From assembly GCA_030490835.1 (NCBI GenBank), contig CM059971.1, forward strand, positions 72,744,224 through 72,808,223: a DNA stretch of 64,000 bases. Direction: 5' to 3'. The notes below the pieces were generated by a model that had not been told where the DNA came from, ran no database searches, and saw only the letters and a list, made by a program, of their open reading frames with translations. Numbering within the stretch: the stretch's first letter is position 1; each line of letters opens with the position of its first letter. Source of the DNA: Annona cherimola (taxonomy: Eukaryota > Streptophyta > Magnoliopsida > Magnoliales > Annonaceae). The position numbers were made by a program, and so were the translations under genes. Positions 34,003-45,600 of the stretch are shown piece after piece.

Positions 34003-34748
34003 CGCATGCACAAATCGCCAGCTAACTGTGCACCGCCAGGGAACTATTTATTGGTGCTCCACCATCTTCAAGGGGCCAACGACTATAGCTGCCTGTTTTG
34101 GAAACCCATCGCCGACTACCTTTCTTATTCGATTCGGCGACGTACACATCTACCTTTTCACCTACAACTGCTGAAACCTCAATCCAAACCAGCTAATAAA
34201 TTTGCAATGGGAAAAGAGCACCAGATGCGTCTCTACAGGTCCGTTCTTTGTCATCTTCAGCCATGACCGTTGCCCTATTTAGTCATCTCCTTTGTCTCCA
34301 TTAAAACTCGAGATTCATCCTGGTGAAAATCCATTCAGCAGCAGCAACCCTTCAGCGTCCAGCGCTTGATTTGACATGGCGAAACTGCATCCATCCAAAA
34401 TTGCCGGCATCTATGATTCTTTAATATATGAAATTTTTTTGATAATATAATATATGTAAATTAGATATTTAATATTTTAAAATCTATAGCAACCGAACAT
34501 AATTTTTGGAACAACAGCTATGAATCGGTGGTTCTTCTCTCTATTTTTTTCATCGTGATTCTCTCCAGCTGTTGCGCTTTTTGGCGTCCCACCGTGCCTA
34601 CAACATGTAATAAATGCAGTCGAGTAATAGCTGATAGTACACAACATTAAACGCTATCAGCATGATGTGGCCATACCCAGCTGAAACCACCGCGCAGTTC
34701 TCATGGAATACTATGTTCCCACACAAACAACGATTACCAAATGCCCCC
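34003..34748. repeat. Right TIR of the Harbinger-like element
   Basis: Inverted copy of 24176-24222 plus 25487-26275, ending in gattaccaaatgccccc. It is not interrupted, so it serves as the reference for where the hAT-like element cut the left TIR. The frame 34006-34266 inside it has no recognisable domain. Confidence 0.9.
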
Positions 34749-34751
34749 TAC

Positions 34752-36700
34752 AGCGAGTGCACTGGTCAGAAAGTGAACATCCACAAGATAGCTCTCTTAT
34801 TTAGCAAAAACACCAGCGAGATAACTAAGACTAAAGTGACGCAGCTTATTGGTGTGCGGGACAAGACCATACAGAATTATCTCAGCCTTCCGGCGTGGAT
34901 TGGTAAGTCCAAGGTTCAAACCTTTCGAAGACTGAAGGAATGTATTTGGAGGAAGATTCAATGATAGCGAAACAAACTCTCATCTGCTGGGGGCAAAGAG
35001 GTTCTTATTAAGATTGTGGCTTAATCTATTCCAAATTATGCTATGCACATTTTCAGGCTCCTACGGAAACTATGTGAGGTAATCAACTCTATGATGAGTA
35101 AATTTTGATGGGGTGATACCCAAGGACGCAGGAAAATCAGTTGGGTTTCTTGGCACAAGACGTGTATCTCCGAAGCCGCTGAAGGACTGGGTTTTCACGA
35201 CTTCTCATCCTTTAACCTTGCTCTCTTGGTGAAACAGGCTTGGCGAATTGCCTCTTCCCCTGATGCTTTGTGTCACAAGATCTTGAAGGCTAAATATTTA
35301 TCAAACGATGACTTTCGGCAAAGTCCTGCACTTCCTTCTTCCTCTTACCTCTTACATATGGAAGATTATTGTATCAGTCAGGGATCAAATCAAGGAGTGC
35401 TTTTGGATTGTGAGAGATGTTTCAATAATTCATTTCTTCAGCGAAAAATGTAACCCCGTAGCGTTAGTTAAAGCTGGCCCCCTTCCCTGTGATGTCAACG
35501 AAGATATATTGGCAGCTCACTTCATTGACACAAACTCCAACACATGGAAGGAGAACGAGATTAAGGCAGTTGTTCGTGGCAACGTTTAGCTCATCATCAA
35601 TAATATACCTCTCCTCCCTCAAGCAACTCCAGATAGTATGTTTTGGCCATTAGAATTTAATGAGAGGTTTACTGTCAAATCCACCTATAGGGTCATTTAG
35701 AGAGTCAATTGTAGACATCGCACTACTGATGAAAATGGTATGACAGCCGCTTGCTCATATGGAAACTCAAATTGCTGTCAAAGCTACTCATTTTTGGATG
35801 GAGATTGGCCCTCGATGCACTTTCCACAAAGGTCAACTTGCTTAGTCGGAACATCCCTCTTGAGCCTCTATGTTTCTTATGTCTAACTGGAGCAAAAGAT
35901 CTCCTTCCTGACGCCACTTTGTTTGACTTGTTGCAGTGCATGTCCTCATCGCTGGATATAACCACTCCGAGGAGTTTTATCATATCCTACTGGATGATCT
36001 GGTATTTTCACAACCTCCATCGCACTTCAGGTGAAACCTCACCTTTCTCTAAAATTCCAAACAAATGTGCTTTGTTGCTACACCAACTGCAAGATGCCAA
36101 TGTCTTCTCTATTTTTCTTGCAAACATCATTGAGGATCAGGTTAAATGGACACCACCATCCCTCAGACAAGTCAAGGTAAATATTGATGTTGCCTTCGAT
36201 AGAAATATGGGAAGGGTTGGTGCAGTCGCTATAATTCATGACTCTCATGGATTCTTTGTGGCAACCAAAGGCTGGGCTTGGTTGGGCTGGGAGGACCTCC
36301 CTCTAGATGGAAACCAAGTATTTACTCCACGCTGTCACATGGGTGGTGGAATTCCGTTATACCAATGTCATTTTCGAAACGGATTCCCTCAACCTCACTC
36401 ACTTCCACACTATGAGTCGCCTCATCCTTTCACCTATTGGGTATTTCATTCATAGAATTAAGGCTCGTGTCTCCAAGTTTCCAAATTGTCAATTCTCTCA
36501 TGTCCTAAGGAGTGGAAACTGTGTTGCTAATATCATAGCAAAGTTTATCCTGTCTTTAGGGATGTCCATAATTTCCTGGGTGAACAATCTCTAGATTGTA
36601 TTTCAAATGCTATGTGTATGGATTGTAAGGGAAGTTTTCCTCCTCCACCTTAGTGATATTCCCTAGGAGGGAGGGAGGAAATATCCCCTTATATATATAA
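34752..36700 (+). mobile_element. LINE copy 1, 3' part (RT thumb, zf-RVT, RNase H)
   Basis: Continues the LINE cut at 24175: SECTGQKVNIHK and LSLPAWIGKSKVQTF (RT thumb, 34752-34964), then the pre-zinc-finger linker in several frames (LVKAGPLP at about 35467; LLIWKLKLLSKLLIFGWRLALDAL with LSRNIPLEPLCFLCL from 35751), and finally RNase H (KVNIDVAFD at about 36175; FETDSLNL and FSHVLRSGNCVANIIAKF in 36307-36594). At least eight stops or shifts. No poly(A) tail or target duplication is visible before the pararetrovirus relic starts near 36720, so the 3' end is probably lost. Confidence 0.9.
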
Positions 36701-36719
36701 TAAGCTTAGGAAAAGAGAA

Positions 36720-37730
36720 TAAAAAATTTTACAAACTTTAAGATGCAAGAAGATGCGTGACTTTAGATTTTACAAAGACCAATTCTTAGCCATAGTAATG
36801 CTTAGAACATATTGTAATCAACCATTTTGGAAAGAAAGATTTATCACCGACCTGCCATCTTATTTTGTCAAAAAAATCAGGGAAAAATTAGAGATAAAAA
36901 TAATGGAACTATTCGTTATGAAAAATTAACTTATTGAGACATAATATCAGTAGCAGATGACGTAGAATTACCTTACTGTAATGAACTTAAAAAAAAGGCA
37001 AATGAAAAATGGGAAAGAATAAAAACAAAACAACAATTAGGAGATTATTGCGAACAGTTTAGAATGGAAAAAACGAAAAGAAACTATAATGGAAATTGTT
37101 CACAAAAATATAAGAAAAATATACTATTCAAAAATATAAAAACCATATAGGAGAAATGAAAAAGGAACTTCTAAACCATGGTACAAAAAAATGAAAGATA
37201 AAACATATAAGACAATCCTTTAAGACCCACAAAAAGAAAAGACATTCAAAAGAAGATCTTACTTGCTAAAAATGCAAAAAATAGGACACTTTGCTAATAA
37301 ATGCATGCTTAAAAGAAAAATTAATGAATTAGAAATAGACCAATTAAATCTAAGAAATCCCTAAAAGAACAATTGGAAAAACTAATGTTAAATTTTGACT
37401 ACTCGGAAAATGAAGAAATTACTGAATCTGAAAGGAAGATTGATGAACTAGAATCTGACATTGATAACTCATATGAATTGAATATAATAACCTAAGATCA
37501 GGAAGAATTATTAGACTTTGCAGACCAAATAATTGATCTAGAACAACGAAGAAAATCTCTATTAAAAATAAAAAATATGCTCAAAGAAAAACTTTATGAA
37601 ACTCCTTTCATCAAAATCTTAGAAAAAACTCAGGCTTATAATCTAACAAAGATCTTAGAACCTCTCAACCAACTAGCCTCAACCAATAATATATACTATT
37701 ATCCTTCTACGACGTAAAATTTAGCAACAA
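36720..37730 (+). pseudogene. Endogenous pararetrovirus relic: capsid-like region
   Basis: Very A-rich plus-strand sequence with Lys/Glu/Asn-rich readings, as in caulimovirid coat-protein regions. Near 37265-37305 there is a CCHC-type zinc-knuckle pattern broken by a stop and a one-base shift. Acidic, coiled-coil-like segments follow (about 37370-37720). Stops and shifts occur every few dozen codons, so no protein could be made. It abuts an inverted leader at 37731. The family (Caulimoviridae) is inferred from this block together with the RT block at 42650-44110. Confidence 0.7.
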
Positions 37731-38890
37731 GACTCTGATACCAATTGTATCCCAAGTAATGCAAAAATGACAGAGATTTTATCCTAATAGAGATTCTAGG
37801 ATTTCTTAGCATTGTTTTATTGCAAAGGAAACTCTGTGGATATTTTCTTTAATTGTTTATAGGGAGTACTATAGATTTGGCGATGTAGTAACTTTCTTAA
37901 TCGTTCTTCAAGTTCAATTCTTCATTCTCCTAAGGCTTTTAGTTCTCTACTTATTTGATGAATTTGTCTTGTCATTATCAGCAAAGGAAGTTTTCAATTT
38001 GCTTTTCTAGAGATTTAATCTTATCTTGATATTTATAAAGTATTCCTCTTTGTTCTCTGTATAGTTTGAAATCAAACCTCCAAGGAGGGCGACTTTCTAA
38101 ATAGGTTTGTAGTTTTGCTTTTTTAATTCTTAGATACCTTAATTTCTACCTTAAATCTTTTAGTTGTGTAGACATAGGATTAGGCAGCTAATATGGACAA
38201 TGTTTGTTCTAGTTCCTGTTTATCTTCTTCTAGGCTAGAGATCATAAAGTGTCTAAACCAGTGAGCGTGTCGACTTTGTCTTTCTTTTAATATTTTTAGG
38301 AATTTTGTAATAAGTTATGCCTTTGTATTTGTCTTTGAATAAGAGGAAGATGACCTGGGATAACTCCCCACAAAGCTAGTTCATCGATGATATTATCATC
38401 AAGGTTTTGAAATAAGATTTGTCAGTTTAAAGCCATTTGATTATAATGACACACATGTAAAACAATAAAAATGCAGGCAAATAAAGATTCGATTAAAATA
38501 ACAGAGTTTACAGTACAAGTTTGAAATCTATCTTTGAAAATAACTTATAAGTTCATATCAAGCTCTAAATCAACTTGTTTCTTCAGCAGAGCTTTGAGAT
38601 CGTCTTACAATAGAAGTTTTGAGGAGGTTTACAGAGTAGGAGTGGTTACGAGTTGAGTGAGAAAGAGACAGAGAGAGAGCGCTAGAAGAGCCTTGGCAAT
38701 CGCTTCAAGGAGAGGGCTTTGGAAATGTTTTGATACCTTCGCTCCTTCTTCAGCTCCTTCTTTATAGCTATTTAGAGATGTTTCTGAATGACCGTTAATG
38801 GCTTGGAATAACAACCACTACTGGCTGTGTGCCAGACCTGCTCCACAAAAACTTGATGCGTACCAAGTGCTTGTCGTTAAGAGCACTGTG
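37731..38890 (-). promoter_or_regulatory. Pararetrovirus intergenic leader, inverted
   Basis: Read on the minus strand from 38890: a TATA-like ctataaag (about 38765-38772), a CT-rich start region, then an A-rich leader of about 1 kb with short frames, ending in ttggtatcagag (37732-37743), the tRNA-Met primer-binding sequence typical of plant pararetroviruses. This orientation opposes the capsid-like block on its left and the RT block at 42650, so the relic is rearranged. The upstream promoter part continues at 41430-42000 beyond an insertion. Confidence 0.65.
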
Positions 38891-38904
38891 ATCACCAGTT
38901 TAAT

Positions 38905-41425
38905 TTAAATTAATCGAAACACATTAAAGCTACCACTATACGAGTGATAGTGTAGAATAATGGTGAGTCGGGTCGAATCCACAGAGAGGCTATATATTTT
39001 GAATTATTTTAAGCAAAAATAAAAGAGAAAAGTGAAAGAGGGTGCAGAGAAGAAAAAAGAAAGAAATTAGGGAGAAAGGAGAAGAAATTAGAGAGAGAAG
39101 AAAGAAGAGAGAGAAAGCATATAAATAAGAGAGAGAAAGAGACAGAGAAAGGAAAGAAGAGATTGCAAATAATTAAACCTAAACTAGGATAGTAATTAAA
39201 AGACTACAGAAATTAATCTACGAAAGCAGAAATGAAAATTGCATTAAATGTAATCTAAGAATTACAATGCATAAAGCGATAAATCTATGCTAAATATTAC
39301 AAATCTAAAATTAACAACTACAAAGCATTAAAGAAAAACTATAATTAACAGAAATTTACTTACCCCAATTCTTGCTTGAAAACCACTCTTTTTGATGAGC
39401 AATACAAGCTCTTAAATTTTTCCCACTTGGCAAGGGTCCCACCTCAATGGGTCCCACTTCAAGTGATGGGAGAGAGAGTTGTCTTGTTGGGATGAGTGAA
39501 GGCCCTTTTATAGAGTGTGGAAGGGGCCCTCACTCCTTGGTCGAATCCGATGTGGGATTCATTTCGTTGCCCGCACTAACTGCCTTTTCTTTGCTTCTCC
39601 ATTTGCTTATACACATGGCGTGGACCACTTAGTTCGTTGCTTGGGGTCTTTTCAACGGCTTTGAATGGTTGAATTTTTCCGGTGAATCCTGGTATGCCCG
39701 CTTGATGCTGTCATTTGCGGTCCTCTGTGCAAAGGTTGGCAAGCTTCTGCATTTTCGAACTTCCAAAGGCAGAAAACTTCTCAGAACTTGAAAGTGTTGC
39801 TGATCAGCGGTGTGGAATCCATGGCTGCTGGTTTTTTCAATTTCGGTTTTTACATTCGGTGATTGAAGCGTGAATGGAGGGTGTGACTTTTCTTCCCTGC
39901 TGCTACTCAAATCGATGGAGGTGGCCAGTTGCTGCTATTCATCAAAATCCATGGCTGCCGGTTCTGCGGGAACAGAGATGCTGGCCGATGATGGAAGATA
40001 CAGCGGTGGGTTTTGGTTGAAAGGGATGCTCGATCTTTTGAGCTTGCTGCTATGGAATTGGGGGTAATTTTTATGGCTGCCAGAATTGCTGAAATTAAAA
40101 GGGGGCATTGGCTAAATTTTTCTGCCGTGACTGGATTCGCAGGTTTGGATGGATTTGGGGAAGACGGCGGAGTTTTCCAGCTGCAAAAAATCGGGCAGGC
40201 GAATGAGCTGCTGCTACTTGTTGCCGACAGTTTTCGTGGGAGAGCATCCATTGCTGCTGAAATTCAGTTGGGGCGAGCTGGCCGCATCAGACTTGTGCTG
40301 GGGGTGGAGAAAATAAGAGACGAACGGCCAATTCGAAAGGTACTGCTGCTTGGGAAAATAATAGGTGAAATTGCTGTGCAGATTGTGCAGACGAATTGGG
40401 AATTGGGTAGAGAAAATGAACAGTGGTCTTGCTCAATGGAGATTGCTGATTTATTTATTTATTTATTTTTGATTTAGGCTGCCAAATTTTTGTAGGATTT
40501 AATGAATGCGGCTTTGTATTTGAAATTGTTGAATGGAGCAGTTGAAACTTTGGGCGGCTTTCCCGCTGTTGTCCGGTTGTCGTGTGGTTGGAGCCTGGAG
40601 ATGTAGCCATCAATGCCGGAGGAATGGAGGCTGATTGTTGCCGTAAAATGGCTGGACATAGGGGTGGCTGCAAACACGATCGGTGCTGGCCGGATTTTCT
40701 GGTTGGAGAAGACGATGGAGATCGGTTTTTAATGGCTGCCCAGAATCGTGGTTGTTTGCTTTGATGGAGAAGGGGCTCGCCGGAATTGTCTGGATGGCCG
40801 TGACGGTTCTGTTGAAGAAGCTGCTGGCAGATGACCGTAGTCGACCTAGACGAATGCTGAATCGTTGCTGCCATGGCTGCCGGATTTGGGGAAGATGCAG
40901 GCCGGAGCTGCTTGGATCGGCTGCTTGGAGGCGGCGCAAGTAGCTGCTGCTGCCGATGGGGACGGAGTTGGGTTTTCGTCATTTTGGGGAAGATGGAGCA
41001 CCAGAAATGGTGCTCCGGCGGCGCACAATTGCGTGTACTCATGCAGCATATTTAAACACTAATTTAAATATTAATTCATATATCATCTTAGTTTAATTCT
41101 TTATAATAATTTACTTTGTTCCCCATATCTTAAAATATAATTATAGTTTTATATGTATGATTTTTCCAATTAAATAATTTTGTAAATTTGCCCAAATTAT
41201 ATTAATAAACTAATACACATTTCAACATTAAAATTGAGTCATAATTTTATATTTTCAAGAATATTGCAAAATGACCCATTTTATAGCAAAATCAAAGATT
41301 CTATCGAAAATATGATTTTCATGAAATTCCACTTAAAACATGTATTTAATTAACGTTTTAATACTTAACGGTGTGAATTTAATATAAAATTAAATGAAAA
41401 TTTTTGGACTTATCAATTCCTACTA
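38905..41425. mobile_element. Unclassified ~2.5-kb insertion in the pararetrovirus promoter
   Basis: Separates the two parts of the inverted intergenic region. From left to right: a gggtcgaatccacagag-type block (38974-38990) of a kind often seen in plant LTR/repeat leaders, a long purine tract (39010-39160), an AT-rich part, then a GC-rich part with many gctgctg/gctgccgg blocks (39850-41040), and an AT-rich end. Overlapping frames exist on both strands of the GC-rich part (for example minus 40455-41042, Gln/Pro/Ser-rich), but none has a recognisable domain. Ends, class and target duplication are not clear. Confidence 0.45.
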
Positions 41426-41429
41426 AAGA

Positions 41430-42000
41430 TTTTTGACGAGCACTGTTGGAGTGACGGTTCTAAATCCGACAAGCACTGTTGATTCTGGAAAGCATGTCTG
41501 GATTATTGACGGATACTATTGGAATGACAGTCCTGAAAAGCCTGTGAAGATTCCTGACTAGTACTTGACATTTGAATGATGTTTTGTCTGTTTGCATGGG
41601 CGGAGCTGATGATGTCATGATACTTTCATGCAAGCGGAGATGAAAATGGCAGGAGAAAACGTTTGAGAGTTGCAGGCGACAGTTTGTGGCTGTTTTTTTA
41701 AGTATAGAAATGTAGTTGATATTGGGACTCCGTGAGTTCTCATACATCTTCATTCTAGTCAGCCTGGTTAGCTTCATTTGATCCGGTGGTAGACTGCTAG
41801 TCTTCTTCAAGTTTGGCAGTTGACTATACAGACGGCTATGGGCTAAGCTGTGTCTGTATTTATTGAAGCAGTTTGACAAAATCTTCTTGGGTTGATGCCG
41901 CTGCGAGTTTAGATTAAACTGCAGACTTTTGAGATAAGAACTACAATTCTTATTTGGATAGAGTTTCTGGTACCTGGAGTTGTCGTTTGTTGATCCATTA
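41430..42000 (-). promoter_or_regulatory. Pararetrovirus promoter-proximal region, inverted
   Basis: On the minus strand this lies upstream of the leader at 38890. It has tgacatcatcagctccgccc (around 41599-41618), resembling the bZIP-type enhancer part of pararetrovirus promoters, and repeats of aca(a)gtgct(t/c)gtc near 41430-41480. The open minus frame 41460-41879 has no recognised domain and may be the end of the upstream viral frame. The assignment is inference from position and composition. Confidence 0.45.
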
Positions 42001-42048
42001 AGGATCTATTGTCCCACTATTTTACCTTGAAAATTCTTCTAAGGGAAG

Positions 42049-44130
42049 GTGGTCGAGGTTTTGGATTTTCAAGAAAAGCATACTCCCATTGACAAATCCA
42101 AGCTAGAGAAAATTTTGAACAAAAATTTAAGGTTTGAGGAAAACGTTTTTTGTAATTTGAAAGATGAGCATTTTCGCGAAAAGTTTCGAAATCTTGATTT
42201 ACTAATGGTAGAAATATTTCAGGAATTAATCCAAAACGGTCCCACCATTGAGCAAACTAGTAGGGAAAAATATAGTTTATGTTTCGTTTGAAATAAAACA
42301 TCCAGGAATGATTTCCTGATTTGCTTTTGTACCAAAAGGCTTTATCAAGACTAATTGATAGTCCCAATATGTGTATGTTTGAAAGTTAAAAGAAATTAAA
42401 AGTTTCTTTGATTTTTTCATTGATTCAAAATCAGAACCTTCTTTAAAGACAAATAATACTAGGAACCTTGTTCTTATAATTAATCAAGCCTTTCACGGTA
42501 ACAGACCAAGAAATAATAATAAATATTTTAGGAAAAGAAATAGTTTTTTATTTTATTTAAAAACCTCAACAAAAGGACATAAATCTATTAAAAATAAGTC
42601 CCTAAATATAAATCTGATAACCCAAATACAAAAATACTTAAATTTTCTAAAAGAATAATTGAGATTCAAAAGAACAGAGGAACAACTAAAAAATAGTAAA
42701 ATACAAAGAAGAATAAAAGATTTTGAAAAAAAACTAAAAATTGAAATATGTGCACATCTCCCAAATGCATTTTGGGAAAGAAAACAACATAAAGTGACTC
42801 TCCCTTATGAACCAACATTTGATGAAAACAAAATATCTAGAAAAGCTAGACATATTCAAATAAACAGAGAAATTCTAGAATATTGCAAAGAGGAAATAAA
42901 AGACCTACTTGATAAAAAATTAATACGGCCACCAAAATCTCCTTGGTCTTGTGCAACTTTCTATATTTCGGAAAAATTTTGACATAGAAAGAGGAAGTCA
43001 AAGGCTAGTAATAAATCATAAACCTTTAAATAAGGCCTTAAAATGAAAAAATACCCAATCCCAAATGAAAAGGATATTTTACAAAGGATAATAACTGCAA
43101 CAGTTTTTTCTAAATTTGATATGAAATCAAGATTTTGGCAAATCCAGATAAAAGAAAAAGATAAATATAAAACAACATTCGAAGTCCTATTTGGATAATA
43201 TGAATGAAATGTAATGTCGTTTGGACTAAAAAATGCACCATCAGAATTTCAAAAAAGTATGAACGACATACTAAATCTTTATACTGATTTCTCAACAGTA
43301 TATATAGATGATATACTAATATTTTCATAAACAACAGAATAACACTTTAAACACCTGAACATTTTTCTAAAAATAATCTAAAGAAATGGATTAGTAATTT
43401 CAAAAACAATATACTGACTCTTCCAAACAAAAATTAGATTTTTAGGACATGAAATCCTCCATAACACAATCATCCCAATACAAAGATAACTAGAATTTGG
43501 TAGTAAATTTTTAAACTAGATAACTGATAAAACTCAACTTCAAAGATTTCTAGGAGTATTAAATTATGTATTTGATTCCTATTCAAATCTTAGAACCATA
43601 TGTAAACCATTGTATCAAAGGTTAAACAAAACCCACCACGTTAGATTGAACAACACGCAAAGATTATTCAACAAGTAAAGAAGCAATTAACAAATCTACC
43701 TATCTTAAATCTTGCTGATCCAGCAGTAAAAAAAATTATGGAAACAGATGTCTCAGATATAGGCTATGGGGGCATCCTCAAACAAGTAAAAGAGAAAAAA
43801 GAACAAATAGTTCAATACCATTCAGGAATATGGAATGGAAACACAACAAAAATACTCGACAATAAAAAATGAAGTCTTAAGCATTGTTTTATGCATAAAA
43901 AAGTTTCAGTATGATTTATTAAATCAAACATTTTAGTACGAGTAAATTGCAAAGCAACCAAATATGTTTTGCAAAAAGATATTCAAAATGAAATTTCCAA
44001 ATATATATCTGCAAGATGGCGGGCAGTTTTGTCAAAATTTGATTTTGAAATAGAATTTATAAAAAGGCTCTTCAAACTCAATCCTAGATTTTCTAACTAA
44101 AGAATTTCTTCAGAGATCAAAGTCTTCAAC
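42049..44130 (+). pseudogene. Endogenous pararetrovirus relic: RT and RNase H region
   Basis: An A-rich plus-strand polyprotein relic. 42049-42291 is an open piece of uncertain identity, perhaps the end of the protease region. 42659-42982 enters the RT domain (fingers, SPWSCATFY-type block). The YIDD active site is at 43301-43312, preceded by an [14 protein letters not shown] block near 43215-43245. The RT end and connection run to about 43680. The RNase H-like domain spans about 43690-44110 with the ETDVSDIGYGG block near 43740. At least ten stops and shifts. The enzymes would copy the pregenomic RNA; this copy cannot. YIDD rather than FADD and the domain order separate it from the LINEs. 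Confidence 0.85.
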
Positions 44131-44149
44131 AACTGGCGGCAATGACGCC

Positions 44150-44880
44150 ACAAAAATCACCTAATAAACCAGAAGTCAAGCCCAAACTCTTGATTCTTAT
44201 TCACAATTCCAAGTAACCATGACTCATCCCTCTATTGCCAAAATCACAAATTTGTTAAGTCCCTTGTATACAGAAATAGCTGCAATGACCCATACCAAAC
44301 GAAGAAGCCAAACTCAAACTTCTACTCTTCAAACAAAAATGACACCTCAAGCATTGCCTAGACCCGAAATTTCTCAGGCACCTACATCCAACTATCTCAG
44401 TCAGTTGGATGAACAAACTGCTCTCGTACTTATTCAGAAGTCCCTTAAACTCAAAGCTATTGAACTATTCAAATTCATATAGCTCAAACACTCTGGCAAA
44501 AGAATTCTACATCAAACTCTCCAATCAAAATTAGTCAAAGATATTGAACTTCACCCAACTCCAATCCAAACAAAAATCCCAAACAAATCCAAATATGTCA
44601 CAAAACCAAACGCATCAATACCCATTTGTTATATTGAACATGATTTTCAAACTTTCAAATACCCTACTCAATTAGCCAAAACTCTATTTTTCTCAACTCA
44701 TCATGATAAAACCATGAATTACGAATTACTACAAAACCCAGAAGTTTCATGAACTCATCCTAGTTGATACCCAATCCATACAAGTCAAACATTGTCCCAA
44801 CAATGACAATCCGACAAAAATCACTCATTCAAGCATTCCAATTCTGAAGGTTCTGATGTTGTTAATGAAAAAATCAATTT
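44150..44880 (+). pseudogene. Pararetrovirus relic: frame downstream of RNase H
   Basis: Continues with the same A/C-rich composition. The 44219-44482 frame is Thr/Gln/Ser-rich, and broken readings continue to about 44880 (for example a PICYIEHDFQTFKYPTQLAK-type stretch near 44620-44680). Some plant pararetroviruses have an extra frame after the polymerase; I cannot assign this one. Confidence 0.5.
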
Positions 44881-44892
44881 CTATATATATAT

Positions 44893-45273
44893 AAGAGTTG
44901 TTCTGGTGCAACACCACTGCACCGGAACAATGGTACATTTGCCCAAAAATGGGCCCCACGCATATAAGAATGCAATGAAACTTTATACAATCATTTAACC
45001 ATATATAAATTTTATAGAAAATGATTTACACGTTAAAAAAACTACTTTAAAGTTGTTATTTACATCAAACTATTTTATTACGTTGAATTTGTATCATTTT
45101 CAGATGAGGTCCATACACATATCTGATTGAGATGAAAATTAATTTGGTAATAGGATACATTATTTTAAATACAATTGATAGTGTAGATTATGATTTTATC
45201 ATCACATGGGGCTCATTTCAGTGCCACTGCACCGAAATTACGGTACAGTGGTGCTGCACTTGAATATTTTCCT
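44893..45273. mobile_element. MITE with TIRs and TA-rich duplication
   Basis: The left end ttctggtgcaacaccactgc and the right end, inverted, ttcaagtgcagcaccactgt pair over about 25 bp. Flanks are tatatatata on both sides (about 44882-44892 and 45274-45284), which fits a Mutator-type 9-bp duplication, but the low complexity prevents proof. It lies just after the pararetrovirus relic. Confidence 0.75.
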
Positions 45274-45288
45274 CTATATATATAAACT

Positions 45289-45600
45289 ATGCTAGCTCCA
45301 GAAATAATCTCATGTCTTATTATCTATGAGAGATATAGCACAAAATTCATGTTTTTTGTTTTTTCCGGCATCTCTTCAACAGCCCGGCCAGTGTTGTCCT
45401 GGCTCTCTTGTGTGGTCATGGCTCTCCTTTGGGTGGTTTTTTGTCACTACCGCATAACATTTAATGCAATGTCATCAAACATGCTTTACGTGCGCAGCTC
45501 TTGTGACTTTCAGAGCTTCATGACTGATGAATCAATGGTTAAAAATCTTCTTCGACTAGATTAGTAGGCTGTGAGTTATGATATATACGGTTACTCACAT
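45289..45600 (+). pseudogene. Degraded copy of the 16.7-kb orphan exon
   Basis: Plus-strand copy of the exon seen at 16660-16926. Shared blocks: catttaatgca(g/a)tgtca, catgctttac/cactgctttac, gactttc(g)cag, aatcttcttc/aatcctcttc and, past the splice donor, gt(a/g)agt(c/t)atgatatatacg followed by ttactc(g/a)c(g/a)tataatc. The frame differs from the first copy and ends in LLRLD; the protein is not conserved. That the copy includes intron sequence argues for DNA-level duplication, not retroposition. Confidence 0.7.

Larger units (their letters stand above)
24176..34748 (-). mobile_element. PIF/Harbinger-like element with very long TIRs, 10.6 kb
   Basis: Inserted in the LINE RT codon for Tyr. 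The LINE reads ...cgcatctac before it and tacagcgag after it, so a CTAC (3-bp TAC or CTA) duplication flanks it, and removing one copy restores the LINE frame locally. Terminal bases are ggggacgtttggtaatc and, inverted, gggggcatttggtaatc. TIRs extend about 0.75-0.8 kb (left 24176-24222 plus 25487-26275, right 34003-34748). The interior holds minus-strand remnants of a PIF/Harbinger transposase (30620-31340) and a Myb/SANT-like protein (29400-30250). Nested in it: a hAT-like element (24223-25486) and two Tourist-like MITEs. The assignment rests on the short duplication, TIR tips and internal genes. Confidence 0.85.

Noticed and set aside
37732..37743. A tRNA-Met gene
   Set aside because: Only the 12-base primer-binding complement is present; no cloverleaf around it.
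40455..41042. A 195-codon Gln/Pro/Ser-rich protein on the minus strand
   Set aside because: Frames are open on both strands and in several registers over the same GC-rich block; no domain, and it lies in an insertion. Kept only as part of the unclassified element.
36720..44880. A replication-competent endogenous virus
   Set aside because: Stops and frameshifts in every block, an inverted leader, a 2.5-kb insertion and no complete movement-protein region.
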